Assembly: GCF_001642475.1 (NCBI RefSeq)
Contig: NW_019173966.1
Span: forward strand, 1 to 64,000
Length of the DNA stretch: 64,000 nt
Direction: 5' to 3'
From: Fonsecaea monophora
Taxonomy: Eukaryota; Ascomycota; Eurotiomycetes; Chaetothyriales; Herpotrichiellaceae
Part shown: one piece after another, positions 20,155 to 32,100 of the stretch
Layout: each line of letters opens with the position of its first letter
Numbering within the stretch: the stretch's first letter is position 1
The notes under the pieces: generated by a model
Database searches by the model: none
Told to the model about the DNA's origin: nothing
Seen by the model: only the letters and a program-made list of their open reading frames with translations
Position numbers and translations under genes: made by a program

Positions 20155-21563
20155 GAACCATGGCAAACCCCCTTTGGATCGAACACGATACCCAATCCCA
20201 TATTCGCGCCCGCTGTTGGTAGGGTGCCACAAATATCGACTACTCGCGTCCTGGCTCATGTTGAAAAGGCTATGAAGGATGCAAAGAAACGCTTGGAGCA
20301 GTTGCAACAAGCAAGACTCTACCACCAACTTGTTCTCAGGAGAGGTGCAAGTGGTTTGAGGATTTGATCGAACATGCATGGTGTAGACGATGTGCGATGG
20401 ATATAGGTGCGAAATCGCTGGGCTGTCTTGTAACTCAAGCATCACACATTGGAGATTAGCACGTTGAGATAGCTGTCCTCAGGATAAGAAATGCCAGATG
20501 AGTGGAACATTGCTTGTCTCCAGTCGGGCTGTCTCGAAGCCGTCGGATGAACAGAGACATATGATTCACAACTCCCACGTGGCAAATGTATCCGAGCGCG
20601 GAACCACGAGATGGAAGGCCTGACAAGTATGAACAAGCAACGGATCTCCAAATATCAAGTCAGAATATCAACCAGAAAACGTATGTACCCTGTACTCCAT
20701 CAGGACATACATGGGTACGAGAGTAACAGAGTGCCTCGTATTCTGAGTAACACGGCCTACCGCACGCCCCCCACTTTTCACCCGGTGGAGCCAATCTTTG
20801 CCGTTTCTGGTCGGGCGCTAAACTCACTGCCATTCCCTTTTTGGCCTCTTCAATCGTTTCGGACTCTCGCTTTTTCCATATCTCCGAGGGGTTGTTCCTC
20901 TCCCTGCATGTCCACAATTGTCCGCAGTACGCGCTTTCGTACAAGCCGCTGCGTATCGGTCGAGTTTCGTCCGTCGACCTTGAAATGATATCTCGGTCTC
21001 CTTTGCACCTGGAGATGGTACAGAACATGGCCAACCCTGCATTCGAAAGGTCCGAATACACCGACCACTGGACGCCAAAATGGATTCGAAGCTCTATGAC
21101 TCAACGCACCCTACGCCAATCTCGGGGAGGGTTAAGACTCAGGGCCACACTTAAGACTACTTTGGTTCCATTGTCACCCTGCCATTTGTCGGGCCTTTTG
21201 TACGAGATACATCATTACCAATCTCTCTGCTGCGATCCGAAGCTTAACTGGCCAGGATTGGTCTATTTGACCGATCGCTTTCGAAGACCCCCTCGATAGC
21301 CAAAGGATACAAAGACTGTCCGAGGTTTTCTCCAATTGACATTCAGAACATCCAGGGAACCTCTTCGTCTTTTCTAAACATTTGATTCTTTGATTCTCAA
21401 TAAACTTGGCCTGGTCCAATTCGATGGCGGGTTTTCCCTAGGATACATACAGAAATCTTGGCCGAGCTATTTTTATGAGGGGCATTGGCCAATAGCCCAG
21501 GCTAGCGACGATATCTGGCCCACGAAAACGGCGCTGCAGCAAAGTCCAGCAGTTCCAGCCATT
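20155..21563. other. Intergenic, upstream of MFS transporter
   Basis: 1.4 kb of mixed composition. Frames of 80-190 codons occur on both strands but overlap heavily and have no recognisable family features. The last ~150 bp will include the transporter 5' leader. Confidence 0.4.
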
Positions 21564-23158
21564 ATGGCAGCGACGATGGACCAGGATCTGGAAAAATCCA
21601 TAGAGGTCGTGGCCGATCCCACCTCGAGTCCCGATCGGAGCGCGCAGGGCGAGAACAAGGTCGAGGCAGCCGAAGGTGACGAGGTCCCGGTGACTCCAGC
21701 CGTTAATCCAATGGACCCATCTCAGTTCCCGGATGGAGGACTCAAGGCCTGGACGGTCGTGTTTGGGGCGGCATGTGGCATCTTTGTCAGTTTCGGCTGG
21801 ATCAACTGTGAGTCTTGACAGAAGAAAACCGTGGCTTTGCGACTAACCTCGATCGCGAACCAGGCATCGGTGTCTTTCAGGAATACTATGAAACGCATCA
21901 GCTCAAGCAATACTCGTCCCAGGAAATCGCATGGATTCCATCTCTCGAGGCATTCATGATGTTCGTCGGCGGTCTCTGGGTCGGCAGAGTGTATGGTACG
22001 GCTTGTTTTCCCTCTTCCAGCTTCTTGCTCTTGTCTCTGATGTCTCCGCTTTGACGCTTATCTGGAACTGACGGTGTCTTGTTTCTCGCGACAGACAACT
22101 ATGGTCCTCGGATCCTCCTTGTGATGGGCACGTTCCTGCACGTTTTTGGCCTGATGATGGCTTCAATATCCCACAAATACTACCAGTTCTTGCTCTCCCA
22201 GGGCGTGTGCTCCGCGCTGGGCGCCTCAATGATCTTCTACCCTTCCATGTCTTGCGTCGTGACGTGGTTCTTCCGGCGCCGTTCCCTCGCATTGGGTCTT
22301 GGAGCTACCGGGTCGAGCATCGGCGGTGTCATTTTCCCGGTCATGGTTCAGAAACTGATCCCCGAGGTGGGGTTTGGCTGGACGATGCGCATCTGCGCTT
22401 TCTTGGTTCTGGGGTTGATGATCCTGGGGAACATGACTCTTGTTAGTCGCATCCCGCCCATGGCAAAACCCGTGAGGCCCATGGACTTTGTGAAGCCCTT
22501 TAAGGAGGGGAACTTTGCTTTGCTGGCTTTTGGGAGTTTCTTGTCTTTCTTGGGTACGTATTTTCTCTTGCCGGTCAGCCTTGGGATTTTATTCTTCCAG
22601 CAAGCGCTCAGTGGCTGATTGAGAACCGTCCGATTAGGCCTGTTCCTCCCCTTCACGTTCATCATCCTTTCTGCCCGCGCTCAGGGCGTTCCGGACTCTC
22701 TCGCCAAATATCTGGTGGCAATCCTCAACGCCGCTAGCACATTCGGACGTACGATCCCGCCATTCTTCGCCGACCGACTCGGCCGCTTCACAGTCTTCCT
22801 CTCGGTCACGCTGCTCTCCTCTCTCATCACCCTGTGTCTTTGGGTAACTTCTTCCGGCACGGCCGCCACCGTCGTCTTTTGTCTTATCTTCGGCTTTAGC
22901 TCCGGGGCCGGCGCCAGTATCTTACCCAGTTGTGTGGCGCAGATCAGCCATATCAGCCAGATCGGCGTGCGGACGGGGTGTTTGTTCAGCGTGGTCGCGG
23001 TGGCGGTGCTGGTCGGATCCCCGATCGGGGGCCAGCTGATCACCAACGATGGATACAGGAGCATGCAAGGCTTCAGCGGTGCGATGTTGGCAGCAGGCTC
23101 TGTGGTCTATGGCATACTCTGGATTAAGCTTGGGGGATTGAAGGGTAAAAGGGTATAA
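21564..23158 (+). CDS. MFS transporter, monocarboxylate-porter (MCT/SLC16-like) family
   Basis: Four exons: 21564-21807, 21864-21995, 22095-22553, 22638-23158; all junctions are phase 1 and give 451 aa. After an acidic cytosolic N-terminus (~60 residues) the first membrane helix leads into GWINCIGVFQEYY across intron 1, a hallmark of fungal MCT-like porters. The remaining hydrophobic segments give about 12 helices, with a loop-2-type sequence DNYGPR at the start of exon 3 and a central loop around VSRIPPMAKPV. Such porters move monocarboxylates, riboflavin or siderophore-like anions in fungi, and the substrate here is unknown. Intron 1 has a good branch site (gactaacc). The start at 21564 gives MAATMDQDLE; the frame opens earlier without clear coding character. 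Confidence 0.9.
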
Positions 23159-23869
23159 CTTTCACTGAGTTGAAAAAAAAGAGGCAAGCAATAAGCGGCG
23201 TTGCAAGGGAACATCATGTTTGTTTCGTGACCGTTGTATCGCCTCGAGAATACACCCATGCCTAATCAGCACGCGATCGTTGTTGAGGTCTGGAACGGTT
23301 GTTGTTCTCTTGCTTTGCACGTTGAATAGGGCAAAAGGGGCTTTGCTTTCAAATGGTTGGAGTTTTTCTTTTCTTTTCTTTATCTGCATGGCAAGGACAA
23401 GCGTGCATTGGGCTTTATCCCATCCCATCATACATACCCATTGAGATGAATGACTTCTTCTACAAGCCCAAGGCAAAGGTTGACTGAGTCTGGCACGAGT
23501 TTTGTGTAGCACCGAATAGAAGCCGATGGAATGACGTAAACGGCTTAGGACAGATGCCGCTACACCCTGAAGCACCTGGGCCGCTGTCACAAAATGTCAC
23601 AATCTTCTCCATCTTCACGCTGCCACCAGGAGACTCGGTGGCTTTGTGGCGTGTCAAACAATATGGTGGTACAGATGATTTCTCCAGCCCGCCAGAATCT
23701 CAAATATGCAGAGTGAAGATCCTTCGCTGTCCACATTTGAAGAAGGCCTCTGCCCTAACGACCAAAAAAAAAAGGCCTTGCACGTGCGACAGGAAAATCC
23801 CTGGCAATATTGAGGACTCGTGAGAATGCCGCCGAGGGACTGTATAGCCGCTGATAATCAAGTTCTGGG
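23159..23869. other. Intergenic
   Basis: 711 bp with transporter 3' UTR and the upstream region of the next gene. It contains a T-rich tract (23365-23385) and an A-rich tract at 23763-23775. No gene is supported. Confidence 0.4.
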
Positions 23870-24562
23870 ATGAGGAGGCATTCAGCAAGCGCGGCAGACA
23901 ACGGGTCACATTCCCCAAAGAAACGAGTCGATGGCCGACAGCCAACGCCCCGACAAGCAATGGCGGTCCAGATGTACAGGCGGAAGCGACCCCGACGAGC
24001 ATCGAGTGATGGGTACTCTGTCGAGGAGATCTCGGCCGATGACATGGGCTACGACGGGGACATTGAAGTGCTTCTACCCGACCAATACGAAGAACCCGAC
24101 TCGGATTTTGAAGATGACAAGGCATTCCGAAGACTGTGGCCTGATACTGATGATGAGCTGGCCAGCAAACTACGGAGGCTGTCCTGTGATCCTCATTCCT
24201 CACGCCACCCGAGACGAGACGATGATGGGGAACGAGGACGGAAACGCATGTCGAGGGAAATGGACGATGATGACGCCGATGTCCCGCCTAAACACACAGA
24301 GATCGAGGTGTCGGAGCTTGTAGACGGACACGCTGGACAACCTCCACAGAAGAAAAGGAAGAACAGGAACAGCAAGCCACCGCTGGGACGGCAGGCTGCG
24401 AAGAAGCAGGTTGCAGAGGCCTGGTCTGATAGCTCCGATCGATCCGAGGAGGCCATGGTCGATTCGTTGACGGGGACGCCCGAGGGAACACACACGCCAT
24501 CAACACCGCTGAAGAACGGCGGGGCTGAGCATGAAGACCTTGACGCCATGGACCTTGGATGA
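23870..24562 (+). CDS. Hypothetical protein, charged, nuclear-looking
   Basis: A single 230-aa frame I cannot assign to a family. It opens with a basic Ser-rich segment, has Arg/Lys clusters YRRKRPRR (36-43) and KKRKNR (~160-165) that look like nuclear localisation signals, and long acidic runs (EEPDSDFEDDKAFRR; MDDDDAD). A moderately conserved-looking block is the middle segment GYSVEEISADDMGYDGDIEVLLPDQ-type region. The C-terminus is Thr/Pro-rich and acidic. Composition suggests a disordered chromatin- or RNA-associated protein. Coding status is supported by sustained codon bias and the length of the frame with a proper ATG. Confidence 0.6.
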   Translation: MRRHSASAADNGSHSPKKRVDGRQPTPRQAMAVQMYRRKRPRRASSDGYSVEEISADDMGYDGDIEVLLPDQYEEPDSDFEDDKAFRRLWPDTDDELASKLRRLSCDPHSSRHPRRDDDGERGRKRMSREMDDDDADVPPKHTEIEVSELVDGHAGQPPQKKRKNRNSKPPLGRQAAKKQVAEAWSDSSDRSEEAMVDSLTGTPEGTHTPSTPLKNGGAEHEDLDAMDLG

Positions 24563-25233
24563 AAAAGGACGGTGGTGATGGAGGATATACATTGTGGAAT
24601 GCACCTTGGGACAGATCTCCTCGTAGTGCGCAGGTGGACTGAGTTGATGTACTGGGACTGTGGGTTAATACTTTGCGTTCGGCGATAGGCGATAGGCATT
24701 AGGGTAGTTTTGGCATCTAGACACCCAGATTGGGACAATTGGCGAGCCATTTGGCGGGGTTGATGGGCGGTTCCTGACTAGTGGAGGAGCAACTAGCATG
24801 CCTCTTTCTCTTATTCGGTTCTTTCCCCCTCTCGCGTCCCTCTCTCTCCAGTCCCTCCGCCGCTCTCCACCAGCCGAACCAAAGACTTTCTCCGATCTTT
24901 GTCTCACCACCACGTCTTGTGCCCTCCCGCGCTGCAGGTTGTGATAGAAGCTTCCACCACCGCCACGGCTCTCGTTCCGATCTTACATCATTGTGCCTCT
25001 GGGCCTGGTAGCCTCACAGGGTGGACTAACTTTAGCTGCACTTCTTCTCCCAGCACCATGACAAGAACGAGCTTGTTGCCGCGGACCCGACTCCAATGGC
25101 TCTTTGATCTCTGTTGTTCATCCTGCCCACCATCCCCTTCCCATCAAACCACCATCCTAGTCTCCTTGTTCATCCCCCCGTAGTCTTCCACAATACCTTT
25201 CCCATCATTCTGATATCGCATCCGAGCCCCACA
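24563..25233. other. Intergenic / 5' leader of the next gene
   Basis: 671 bp. From about 24800 to 25230 the plus strand is strongly pyrimidine-rich (repeated ctctc, ccctc, cttcc), which fits the promoter and leader of a highly expressed gene starting at 25234. Confidence 0.45.
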
Positions 25234-26662
25234 ATGACCGGTAGACGCTCTTCCGCTCGCATCGCTGCGCAAACCCAGAGCTCCCAGAGCTCGCAAAATT
25301 CTTCCCCGGCGCACCCAAAGCCATCGCCGGCTGGCAAAAAGCGTAAGAATGAGACTTCGGGCTCTTCACCAAGCGCGAAGCGAGGCAAGAAGGACGCGCA
25401 GCTAGAGCAGAAGACGTTGGAGGAGTCCCTGCAACAGAAGTACTTGCGCCCTCTCCATTTCGCCCATTGCATCCCAGCTGACATATTCTACCTAGTGGAG
25501 CCCACGAGGAACCTGCCCCTGACAAGGCTGATCAAGAAATGGCCGAGCCAGAGCCAGAGCCAGAAAAGCCCAAAGAACCAAAGGCTGAGGAGCCTAATGG
25601 TGAAGCCGCTGAGGCGAAAGCGCAGGATGAGCAACCCAAAGAGGAGGAAAGCACTGAGCAGGAGAAGCACACTGAGGCTGAAGATGCCAAACCCGAAGTC
25701 TCAGAGCCCAAAGAGGCAGAGCCCAAGGAGGAAGCCAAACCCGCCGAGACAAACGGCGACGCTGTTGAGCCCGGCGCGCGCGAAGACGATGTGCCCTCCA
25801 GCATCCTTGAAAAGGGCATCATCTACTTTTTCTTCCGCGCCCGGGTCAATGTCGATCATGCTGAGGACATTAAAGATGTTGCGCGTTCTTACATGGTCAT
25901 GCGACCCATTCCTCTGGACGCGAAACTCGGGGATGGCCCCATCGGCGACGAAGGAAACTGTCGTCTTCTGGCTGTCCCTAAGAAGGTACTTCCCAAAAGT
26001 GGCAAGGACCGATTCGTTACCTTTGTCGAGAAGTGCAAGACTAGTTTTGCGGAGCTCAAAGAGTCCTTCATGGCCGGCTCAGAGTACGAGACCAAGACTG
26101 CTGGCACGAGGCACATACCCCCAGTCACTCCACTTGCCGAGGGTGTCTATGCAATCACTTCTACGGGGCGCGAGTCGCATCTGGCCTACATCGTCAATAT
26201 CCCTGCCGAGATTGGTGAAATGCAGAAGGATTTTGGCCTCAAACAGCGTGGAAGTTTCGTGACCAGCATCAAGAACCCTGAGCAACCTCCTCTAGGCAAC
26301 CAGAATGTGCCGCAGGGACCTAAGTACCCCCAGGAGATCATCGACGAGTTCCGAGGTCTTCGGTGGAAGCCCTTAGAGCCAAAGTACTTGGACTATGACA
26401 ATGCACAATTTCTGATGATTGGAGAGGATTATGAAAAGGCTACCGAACAACGCCCCAAGGATGAACGCGAGAACAATGCTGCGCCTGAAGAGGAAATGGA
26501 GAAACTGGAGGGTGAGGATGAGATCCGGATTAAACATTTGAAAGGTGAGTGTAACCGAATGTCTCATGTGTGACGTAGCTGATGGTCACAGGCGATGATG
26601 CTGTCTTTACGGATCTCGGTATCACGTCGAAGGAATTCCCCAAAGTGTCAACCACTTGGTAA
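25234..26662 (+). CDS. Conserved fungal protein, annotated in relatives as BTB-domain transcription factor
   Basis: Three exons: 25234-25439, 25496-26544, 26592-26662, giving 441 aa with consistent phases (2, then 1). The N-terminus is basic and Ser-rich (MTGRRSSARIAAQ; GKKRKNE) and looks like a nuclear localisation region. Residues ~70-175 are a nearly pure Glu/Pro/Lys/Ala low-complexity stretch of disordered character. From about 185 a conserved globular region begins (SSILEKGIIYFFFRARVNV) and runs to the C-terminal TTW, which is encoded by the short last exon; without that splice the reading frame ends in a nonsense tail. I recall the ending and the central block from proteins labelled BTB transcription factor in filamentous fungi, but I see no classical BTB fold signature here, so the molecular function stays open. 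Confidence 0.82.
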
Positions 26663-29150
26663 TTGCCACCTCTTGACAATAGTCTAGGAGGTCAGGTGGC
26701 CAATCAATGTCTTGATCAAGCTCAATGTCACGCACTGTCCTGGTAGGAAGGGAAAGTTGGAAAAAGCGCTCCATAGCCAAGTTGGTGGATCAATTCATGC
26801 TCTACCGAGGCCATGGAGCTGATGTGCTTCGTATCAATGTATGCTCCAGAGATGACGGGAGAAAGCATTTGCGACGTCTTTGAGATGATCGACTTGACGA
26901 ATACCACAGATCGAAATGGATAATATTTTCCCTAGGTCGTTGAAGGACTGTTCAATCCTTTCTTCGGTCCATCCTCCCTCGTCTCTTTGCCTGAATATCT
27001 CTCAACGGCCTCGATTCTATTCCACCTGTTCCTGAATCTGCCGCAAGACAGACAGAGTGACGGATGCATGAGTACATTCAATACGAGGTACATCGATACT
27101 TACATGTTGAACACCCGCTTTTATGTGACCTTGTGTTGACCTCTGGCGCCGACGCGAGGTTTTTTGACATTGCCACTGTCACTGCCACTGTCATTACCCT
27201 TGCCGTCGTCGTTACTGTTGACTTGTACCGTGGATCTCCTGGCTTCTTCTACCTCTTCTCGTGGCGTGACATTTGCTAGTTCGATCTGTGGGAATTGTCC
27301 TCCTTCCCACCCCGAACCTCCCACCCTGCGCTTCCAACCAAGAGGCTATTGTCGCCTGGTTGTGCGGTGAGGTGAGGTGGCGAGGATCTCTCCTCCCTCA
27401 CGCAGAACAGCCCGTGGATCACCTCCAAGTTTTTTTTCGTTTGTCGGTCTATCTGTCTATGAGGTGTCAAAAGTATGGAGATAGACGACTCGTTGGACCT
27501 TGAGCGTGAACTGTCTCTCGGTCACTCTTCGGCTTGTAAGAGTATATAAGGACTATGGAAACGGAGAAGACTGTGGATTCAGGTTCTATGAGGAGGAGAC
27601 CAGTGTCCATGTAAATAGGTGTCGACACCTGTAGATGTCCGTGCTGCATAATTTGAACCGCTGTCCTTTGCACTTGCTGTGTTTCATGGGGTCCAGTACA
27701 CCTTCCCGAGTCATTCTTTCTCTCGTCGAAAAGAGGTGATTCTAGCCAAGCCTTGGCGGGTCACCACTAAGCCTAGACAGGTATCCACATTTCCTTAATC
27801 AATCCGGAAGCGACCTCGACCCAATTCCCCCCGACAACTTTACACTGACCAACACTTGCCAGTGACTGCTGAAGGAATGACCTCCCACTCCACGATCAAG
27901 CACCTTTAGCTGAAATGCAAGCCTTCACCATGACCGGGGCAGCTCCGTCCCTGCCGCATCCGTGGTCGCGAGATGGCTTTCTTCGAGCTCATCTGCGTGA
28001 TTGCGCCATCGTCCAACTCTAACGTCAACGGCGTCCAGTCGGGAGAACCCAGAAGCCTCGTATGTCATTCTAATCAAACTTGACTTACTTACAGCCTGGC
28101 TATATTGCGCACTTCGCTTCTGGGTTGGTGTGGTAGTGTGGACATGTCGCGACACCCTACCAGTTGTCAAAATGTGTGAAGCGATGGTGGACATATCGTC
28201 GGCTATCGGCAGCGCATCGCTCCCCTTTCCCCACCTACTTCAAGTGTACAGACACCAGCCTCCTATTTGTACGGAATGCAAGGACAAGAAAGCCGTCTCT
28301 GGGCGCATACAACTGCCTCATAGACTTGACGAGTACGCCTCGAGTGGAAACCGCTTCTTGTGATAGGCCCTGTTTCAGTGTGAGTACCCTAGTATATGGT
28401 GGCTGAAATAGAAATCCGCGACCTCGATGGCGCATGCATCGCCCTTGGGCTGCCACAAGTACCTACTCGGTTACATGGTCGACACAATCTCTGGAACCCC
28501 GGCGCGTTCTGGGGTGCCTCTCCCTACCCCGCCGGATGAATGCTCGTTGGTACACTGTGTGTCACCTACATCCGCAAGCGCTTACCATTTCTGCCGGTGG
28601 GCGCTTATCGAGATGGGGCGCCAAGTAGCAACCTGCATACTCGCATGTACCCATTACTACCTCCCTTACAGGGCTGTGAATGCAACCACCCCTATGTCTT
28701 GCAGCCTAAGTGAACTAGGTATCTCATCCTGTTTCATACTGTCCCTTGAATTGACAAAATCTCACAGGCTTGTTACCTTCTCTCCAGACCGTGGCTCTGG
28801 AAAACGAATGCTCGGGCTATGGCACAATGGGGGCCCCATCTGTCAGCCTCGCCCCGACGGCCGAAACATACACCTGGTGGTCTGTCACTTCTCCAGCAGG
28901 GAACGTGTGGAAGCCTGCACGTCTCCGACGTTAGCGTCGACTTTCTGGAATGGCATCCTCTAGCTCCTGGTCGAGGGGTGGTTGGAGGATTTGGTCACAG
29001 AGCACGGCATGGGTGTGGTTAATTGTCCAAAAGGCCCCTCCATCATATCTGCCCGTGTCTTCTTCCTCAGCGATTTAAGGTCAATCTCGACAGAACTCTC
29101 CGCCTTCGACATATACCGGACAACCACTCAACCACGAGAACTCGGCAGCC
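26663..29150. other. 2.5 kb gene-free region upstream of the large GTPase
   Basis: No frame here looks like a protein. There is a G/T-rich simple tract around 27165-27220 (cactgtcactgccactgtca on the plus strand), and several small frames (60-180 codons, e.g. plus 28427-28963) without family features or sustained bias. It could hold a long promoter, a non-coding transcript, or an eroded gene. Confidence 0.4.
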
Positions 29151-32100
29151 ATGGTGAAACGACCAGTGAGTTCAACTATATCTCAGAGACACTGCGGAAG
29201 GAGAAAGCTGACACTAAATGTCCGGCTCTAGGTCACCTACCCTGTCGCCGATTCATCTGCGCTCGTTGCCATTCAGGTTCAACTTCCACATGGTGACAGT
29301 GAGCGAAGCAATCCAACACAATTTACGCCTGCTTCCACTAGAAGTCCCTCCGAGGTCATCGACCCTCACGAGACTCCAAATTTCGACCCGGATGTACCAA
29401 TCCCTTCGATCGAGAGAGAGCCTGTTTGCGCCTCGAACCTCCTTCCTCGCAGCAACTTATCTGTGCGCCCCAGAACTCCTTCCTTTTCTATCACACCTCC
29501 TGCTCCAGAGGGAATTACTACTCCAGTCCCTTCGGTTTCTGCGAGCCGTGGGACAAGTCCGACACCATCCTCCACAGTGTCCGGCCTCAATGAGCTTATC
29601 AGAGACTTAGAGCTTTCTGGAGAGCCGGGGGATCATCCGACATCACATAGCAGATCTGATGCCCTTCGGGAGCGCCATTACCAACCTTCTCCAACGACCT
29701 CCGCTGCTGGTCGAAGTTCTGTGGACGATGTCACCCACACCCTGAACAATATCAGGTTGGGCACAGAGGGTAGTCGGGCCGGCACCCCTACCCTGGAGAC
29801 TTATCTTAATCCGCGGTCCCCAAGCCCCAGTCTACACATTGACGATGCTAGTCGCAGTCCAAGATCTGCTTCTCGCCGTCGGTCGAGCTCTTTTGTTGAT
29901 CCCGCCCCTCACAATGTTGCGGAGGAAGAACCTCCAGCAGAGCCGTTCCACCAGCCAGAGTTCCAACGAGAGCTTGCCAAAGCAGAGAACCTCGTGAAGG
30001 ATCTGGTCAACATCCTTGCCAGCTCAACACTGCACGATGAAGCTCAGTCTCGCATCAACGCCCTTCACCTGCAAGCCGTCGATTTGAGCCGATTCCAAAA
30101 GCCCTCAACTCGTATTGTGGGCTTGGTAGGAGACGCCGGGGCTGGTAAGTCGACTCGAAATCGCCCCTTGACGGGTTGTCGCTGATCGTGCACAGGCAAA
30201 AGCAGCGTCCTGAATTCACTTCTGGACTTTGAAGGGTTTGCTCGATCGGTTAGTAGCGAATTTTCCTGTCCATAACCAAACTATTGCTAAGTCTAGTGTC
30301 GACAAAGAGTGGTAGTGGGCGGGCGTGTACTTGCGTCGCAACTGAGTACCATCACCATGAACATGATTACTTCGCTATAGAGATGGAATATTTCACTCTC
30401 GATGAGATCTCCAGTCAACTTACCGAACTTTTGCAGTCATACCGACACTTTCACCTCCGTACTGGTGAAGACGCCCAGGACGAGCAGTCGAAAGATCTCA
30501 AGGAGAAAGCGGAGGTTGCTGAACATACATTTCAAGCAGCCTTTCGAGATCACCTGGTGGACAATGTACAACTCCTTAAGGAGGGGACCGAGGAGACTGT
30601 GCTCCAGAAATTACTCACTTGGACCAGGAACTCCGGTTTACCCCTAGGGGAGAGGCCAGGCGCAAGCCCCCAGAGAGAGGTCTTCAATGAAGCAGGCCAA
30701 TGTTCAGACCGCTTGATTGAACTTACCTCTGAGCCAAATTCTCCGAACCAACCTTCGACCTGGCCATTCATTCGAAAGATCAAGTTCGTGCACGCAACCA
30801 AACCCTGTCTTTGTGCCTGTTGTACCTGGCTGATTATGACAGAGTTTACCTCAATGCATATATTTTAAGCAAGGGTCTGGTTCTCGTTGATCTTCCGGGT
30901 GAGTAGGCATTCTTCAGTCGACTCATCGTTTTCTAATATTGTCAGGCCTTCGGGACCGCAACTCGGCCCGGGTCAAGATAACGGAGAGATACCTGCTTCA
31001 GTGCAATGAGATTTTTGCCGTCTGTCCCATCGCTCGAGCCATCGATGACACTGGTGTGAAGGGGGTTTTCGAGCTTGCAAAAAGGGCTTCCCTGTCGAGG
31101 ATTGCGATCATTTGTACCAAATCAGAAGTAAGGACTGGACAACCAAGATAACCCCTTGATCCCATAGACCTCGCAAGATATGCAAGGTTGTCTTTCTAAT
31201 GCCCTTCACAGGATGTCCGAGCAGAAGAAGTCAAGAATGACCACGGCCGAGATGTCAGCACGACCATCGCGGCGTTGGATAGGGACATCAAAAAATTGAA
31301 GGCACTCTTGGATGCCAACGAAGACCAAATTAACCAGATAAGAGCCTTCGATAGTGACACCGAAGGTGAAATCGACGGAGAAGAGAGTCAAAGGCTTGTC
31401 AGACTTCACAGGGTCTCGAGAAGGTTACAGTGAGTCTTTTTGTTCTTGGAGTACATGGTCGTGATGCTGACGGGTTCCTTTTGTAGGAAGCAGATCGACG
31501 AAGCCAAGTTTGAGTGAGTAGCTAGTTCTACCCTCGGGTCCTTGCAGATTAATGACACGAATCCTCCAGATTGAAGACTTTCATTGTCACTACTCGCAAC
31601 GAGAAAGTCACCACAGAACTACGGAAAATATACCAGAGCCAGATCCCTGGGGATGACTTACCAGTTTTCTGCGTCAGCAATTTCCTGTACTGGGCGTGTC
31701 GAATGAAACCAAAAGGGGAAGCCATGCCCTCCCTGCTCCTCTCTGGGATCTTGGAAGTCCGAAAGTATTGCCTCTCCATTGTCGCCCAGAGCCAGCTTCG
31801 GGCAGCCGCTGAGTACATGACCAATGCCATCCCTGCACTACTGGGATCTGTCGAGCTCTGGGTGCAATCTGGCGCGGGAAGTCTAGGAGCTGAAAGGAAA
31901 CAAGCTGTTCGAGACACTATCCGAGGGATCGAAAGCAAATTAGACACGGTGAGATTTCTGTGAGAGGGACTTTCAATGCCTCTGGGTTGGTCTGATTCGA
32001 ATATTTACCAAAAGCTAAACCTGTCGGCATCCCCTGTCAATGCCAGCGCGTCGTCCATGGAGAGGCAATTCAACGCACATATAGTTCGTGTCATAAGTCT

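Noticed and set aside
28427..28963. 178-codon plus-strand frame in the gene-free interval before the GTPase
   Set aside because: No family features and poor amino-acid composition; several shorter frames overlap it equally.
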